The notes beneath the pieces are model-generated. The model ran no database searches, was not told where the DNA came from, and was given only the letters and a program-made list of their open reading frames with translations. From positions 1,178,001 to 1,242,000 of the forward strand of contig NZ_JACOPW010000001.1 of NCBI RefSeq assembly GCF_015461845.1: a DNA stretch of 64,000 nucleotides. Direction: 5' to 3'. Shown here piece by piece: positions 61,659 through 64,000 of the stretch (within the stretch, counting starts at the first letter, position 1; the number at the start of each line of letters is the position of its first letter). Made by a program: the position numbers and the translations under genes. This DNA is from Pseudomonas mucoides. GTDB lineage: Bacteria; Pseudomonadota; Gammaproteobacteria; Pseudomonadales; Pseudomonadaceae.

Positions 61659-62711
61659 TTATTCGACCAAGGACCAGTCCAGCGGGGTTCCACGCGTGAT
61701 AGCGTGGCGGGCGCGGCGGCCCAGAAGGGTTTCAGCGTGCTTGGGGGCCAGGCCCAGCCCCGGACGGATGGCGCGCAGATTGGCCGTGGTGAAGGGCTCG
61801 CCGGCGGCCATGTCCTGGGTGACATAGAGCGAGCGACGGTAAACAAGGGATTTGCGCTCGGCTTCTGTCACGCCGTAATGCACCTGGCCCATCGCCTGCC
61901 AGGCACGCTCAGTCTCGACGACCAGACTGGCCAGCTCCGCCGGTTCCAGCGAAAAACTGGCATCCACGCCACCGGCCGCGCGGTCGAGGGTGAAGTGCTT
62001 CTCCACCACCGTCGCCCCCAGCGCCACCGCGGCCACGGAAACGCCAACCCCCATGGAGTGATCGGACAAACCGACCTGGCAACCGAACAATTCACGCAGA
62101 TGGGGAATCGTTCGCACATTGCTGTTGGCCGGAGTCGCGGGATAGGTGCTGGTGCACTTGAGCAGCACCAGGTCCTTGCAACCGGCCTCACGGGCCGCGC
62201 GCACGGTTTCATCGAGCTCGGCGATGCTGGCCATGCCGGTGGAAATGATCAACGGCTTGCCCGTGCCGGCGACCCGGCGAATCAGCGGCAAGTCGGTGTT
62301 CTCGAAACTGGCGATCTTGTAAGCCGGCACGTCGAGGCTTTCGAGGAAGTCGACGGCGCTGTCATCGAACGGTGTGGAGAATGCCAGCATCCCCAGTTCC
62401 TTGGCCCGGGCAAAAATCGGTGCATGCCACTCCCACGGTGTATGCGCTTTTTCGTACAAGGCATACAGCGATGTGCCCGCCCACAGACTGTTGGGGTCCT
62501 TGATGAAGAACTCACCTTCGGACAGGTCCAGGGTCATGGTCTCGGCCGTGTAGGTTTGCAGTTTCAAGGCGTGGGCGCCGGCCTTGGCCGCCGCTTCGAC
62601 GATTTGCAGCGCCATGTCCAGCGACTGGTTATGGTTGCCACTCATCTCGGCGATGATGAAGGGCGGCGCGTCAGCACCGATCAAGCGGTTGCCGATCTTG
62701 AAACTAGTCAT
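61659..62711 (-). CDS. pseI: Pseudaminic acid synthase PseI (NeuB family)
   Basis: A 350-residue protein: TIM-barrel NeuB domain (residues 1-~275) with the PseI-like AEMSGNHNQSLDMAL, LKCTSTYPATP, and VGLSDHSMG; C-terminal SAF antifreeze-like domain (about 290-350: RSLYVTQDMAAGEPFTTANLR). It condenses PEP with 6-deoxy-AltdiNAc to give pseudaminic acid. Its start overlaps the stop of the upstream pseG-like gene by 8 bases. NeuB/LegI is possible, but MSGNHN favours PseI. Confidence 0.88.
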   Translation of the reverse strand: MTSFKIGNRLIGADAPPFIIAEMSGNHNQSLDMALQIVEAAAKAGAHALKLQTYTAETMTLDLSEGEFFIKDPNSLWAGTSLYALYEKAHTPWEWHAPIFARAKELGMLAFSTPFDDSAVDFLESLDVPAYKIASFENTDLPLIRRVAGTGKPLIISTGMASIAELDETVRAAREAGCKDLVLLKCTSTYPATPANSNVRTIPHLRELFGCQVGLSDHSMGVGVSVAAVALGATVVEKHFTLDRAAGGVDASFSLEPAELASLVVETERAWQAMGQVHYGVTEAERKSLVYRRSLYVTQDMAAGEPFTTANLRAIRPGLGLAPKHAETLLGRRARHAITRGTPLDWSLVE

Positions 62712-64000
62712 TGCGGTGATCCTTCAATACGCGCGTGAACGCGCAGGCACTCTGAGTGAAACCGGCTTCGCGAAAGACCTTCAGCGACGGCTGGTTGGAC
62801 GGCAAAACCTGAGCAGTGATGGCGGTCAGTTGTGGCCAATGACGGGTGACGAAGGCCTCGCCCCGCGCCAGCAGCGCCCTGCCCCAGCCCAGCCCGAAAC
62901 GGCCTTCGAACAGATAAATCGACACTTCGGCTTCAACGCCACGCCGGTCATAACGCAGCACACCGACCGGGCCATCATCCGCCTCGGCGATCAATAACAA
63001 GCGCTGGTCATTGCTCAGGCTGGCGGTCAGCCAGTTTTGATGGGCTTGCCGGTCAATGACACCGGTCTCCAGCGACCAGCGCCGCACGGCCTGCGCATTG
63101 CGCCCCTCGAACAACAACGTCGAATCGCCCAGGGTCGCCGGGCGTATCTGTAAAACCGCACCGGCCAATGCCGCCGCCACACGCTGCGCGCCACGGCCAT
63201 CGACCCATTGCCGGGAGCGTTCGGCGAGGCTCTGGCGCAAGCCCTGATTGTCCGCGACAAATCCCACGGCCTGACGCAGCTGTTCAACACAGACCTGCTC
63301 ACGCGGCCCCAGGTAGACATGGGCCCCCGCTGCCGCCATGACTTCGCCATTGGCCTGCTGATTATTCGACACGGCGATGCAAATCGTCGGTAGCCCCAGC
63401 GCCGCCCGCTCCCAGCTGGTACCGCCACCGGCACCGACAAACAAGTCGGCCTCGGTCATCAACCGGTAGAAGTCGCTGACAAAACTGTGCAAACGCCAGT
63501 TTGGACGATCTGCCGCCAACGCCTGCATCTGTTCCCAGGCCGGATTATCGGCACCGGCCACAAAATCGACGTCCAGCTCATGGAAGTCCGCCATCGCCAA
63601 CATCGCATGATGCGTCTGCATTGCCGCATCGAAACCACCGAAATTCACCAGCACCCGCTTGGCCCGGGGTTTGATCTCGATGGCCGCGCAGTTGAACTCA
63701 TCACGCAGCATCGCAAAACGCGGGCCGAGCAAGGTCTGGCAACCCCGCGGCAGCAGCGAGGCATAAGCCTCAGGTGTACCGGACAGGTTCTGATTGAGCA
63801 GCAGATCGACGCTATAGGTGCGCGTCGCAAGGTCATCCACCGCTGCGATCCGGGGTGCCCAGCGTCGGGCTGCGGTTTGCCAGTGATGATCGAGGCCATA
63901 GTGGTCGACAATGATCCAGTCGAACGCCGGCTGGTCTTCCAGCACCTGTGCCAATGCGTCGATGTCCGCTTGCCACGGCAGCATCGATTCGATGGCTTGT
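62704..64000 (-). CDS. pseG: PseG-like UDP-sugar hydrolase fused to a GNAT acetyltransferase domain (partial)
   Basis: Partial: the frame remains open to base 64000, so the N-terminus is outside. The first ~260 visible residues resemble PseG (UDP-2,4-diacetamido-trideoxy-altrose hydrolase), a GT-B-like fold with LVNFGGFDAAMQTHHAM, GAGGTSWERAALGLPTICI and NQQANGEVMAAAG. About 150 C-terminal residues are a GNAT domain (LRPATLGDSTLLFEGRNAQ-like start, ISIYLFEGRFGLGWGRALL, LPSNQPSLKVFREAGF), like PseH. A hydrolase-acetyltransferase fusion would do two pathway steps. The catalytic residues of the PseG N-terminus are not visible. Confidence 0.82.
   Translation of the reverse strand, partial: QAIESMLPWQADIDALAQVLEDQPAFDWIIVDHYGLDHHWQTAARRWAPRIAAVDDLATRTYSVDLLLNQNLSGTPEAYASLLPRGCQTLLGPRFAMLRDEFNCAAIEIKPRAKRVLVNFGGFDAAMQTHHAMLAMADFHELDVDFVAGADNPAWEQMQALAADRPNWRLHSFVSDFYRLMTEADLFVGAGGGTSWERAALGLPTICIAVSNNQQANGEVMAAAGAHVYLGPREQVCVEQLRQAVGFVADNQGLRQSLAERSRQWVDGRGAQRVAAALAGAVLQIRPATLGDSTLLFEGRNAQAVRRWSLETGVIDRQAHQNWLTASLSNDQRLLLIAEADDGPVGVLRYDRRGVEAEVSIYLFEGRFGLGWGRALLARGEAFVTRHWPQLTAITAQVLPSNQPSLKVFREAGFTQSACAFTRVLKDHRND

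Noticed and set aside
1..64000. CRISPR arrays, tRNA or rRNA genes, insertion sequences, prophage
   Set aside because: No regularly spaced direct repeats, cloverleaf-like segments, transposase ORFs or phage structural genes were seen.

Overview
The window comes from a Pseudomonas chromosome, most likely the P. fluorescens group. The evidence is gene content and order: the polar-flagellum and chemotaxis cluster FliC-FlaG-FliD-FliS-FliT-FleQ-FleSR-FliEFGHIJ-FliKLMNOPQR-FlhBAF-FleN-FliA-CheYZAB-MotCD-ParC/ParP-CheW followed directly by ccmABCDEFGHI, a gcl-type glyoxylate operon tail, and many short REP-type inverted repeats. Everything here is chromosomal core or near-core. I saw no tRNA, rRNA, insertion sequence, phage or CRISPR array.

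Layout. Positions 1-3204 (+): end of a glyoxylate/glycerate operon (tartronate semialdehyde reductase C-terminus, TtuD, pyruvate kinase). 3331-6195 (+): urea transporter, a voltage-gated-type K+ channel with a C-terminal zinc ribbon, and a periplasmic sulfate-binding protein. 6285-11196: mixed accessory genes, namely an exported DUF5666-like protein, an MFS exporter, a lone short HicB-like protein, an SDR oxidoreductase, a LysR regulator and a small lipoprotein, separated by REP pairs. 11211-18155 (-): nine-gene cytochrome c maturation operon, including ccmD (58 aa). 18353-20265 (+): a FliK-like protein paired with a stand-alone copy of the FlhB C-terminal domain.

20460-58595 (-): one of the densest motility clusters a bacterium carries. 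Reading with transcription, the flagellin end (fliC, flaG, fliD, fliS, fliT) comes first, then the master regulator fleQ, the two-component pair fleS-fleR, the basal body, C ring and export ATPase operon fliEFGHIJ, the HptB/HsbR/HsbA-like signalling trio, fliK, fliLMNOPQR-flhB, flhA, flhF-fleN-fliA, and cheYZAB-motCD-parC-parP-cheW-DUF2802. I could read sigma-54-type -24/-12 elements before fliE, fleS, flhA, fliL and fliK, a weaker one before fliD, and a near-consensus sigma-28 promoter before fliC. This fits the four-tier FleQ/RpoN/FleSR/FliA hierarchy known from P. aeruginosa. FleQ-box-like sequences lie in the fliE and, less clearly, the flhA leader.

58850-64000 (-): a flagellin glycosylation locus: a small unknown protein co-translated with a Maf-type (DUF115) motility glycosyltransferase, a ketoacyl-ACP synthase III, a PseI-type sialic-acid synthase, and a PseG-like hydrolase fused to a GNAT acetyltransferase domain that runs off the window end.

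Points most worth a second look: (1) CheA has no recognisable P2 domain but carries four copies of a short acidic-LL motif resembling the CheY-docking peptides of FliM, FliN and CheZ in the same window; (2) the stand-alone FlhB C-terminal paralogue starts about where cleaved FlhB would begin, next to a FliK paralogue; (3) a KAS III enzyme sits inside the pseudaminic-acid/Maf locus; (4) the fliC upstream region combines a sigma-28 promoter, a sigma-54-like element and a large dyad.
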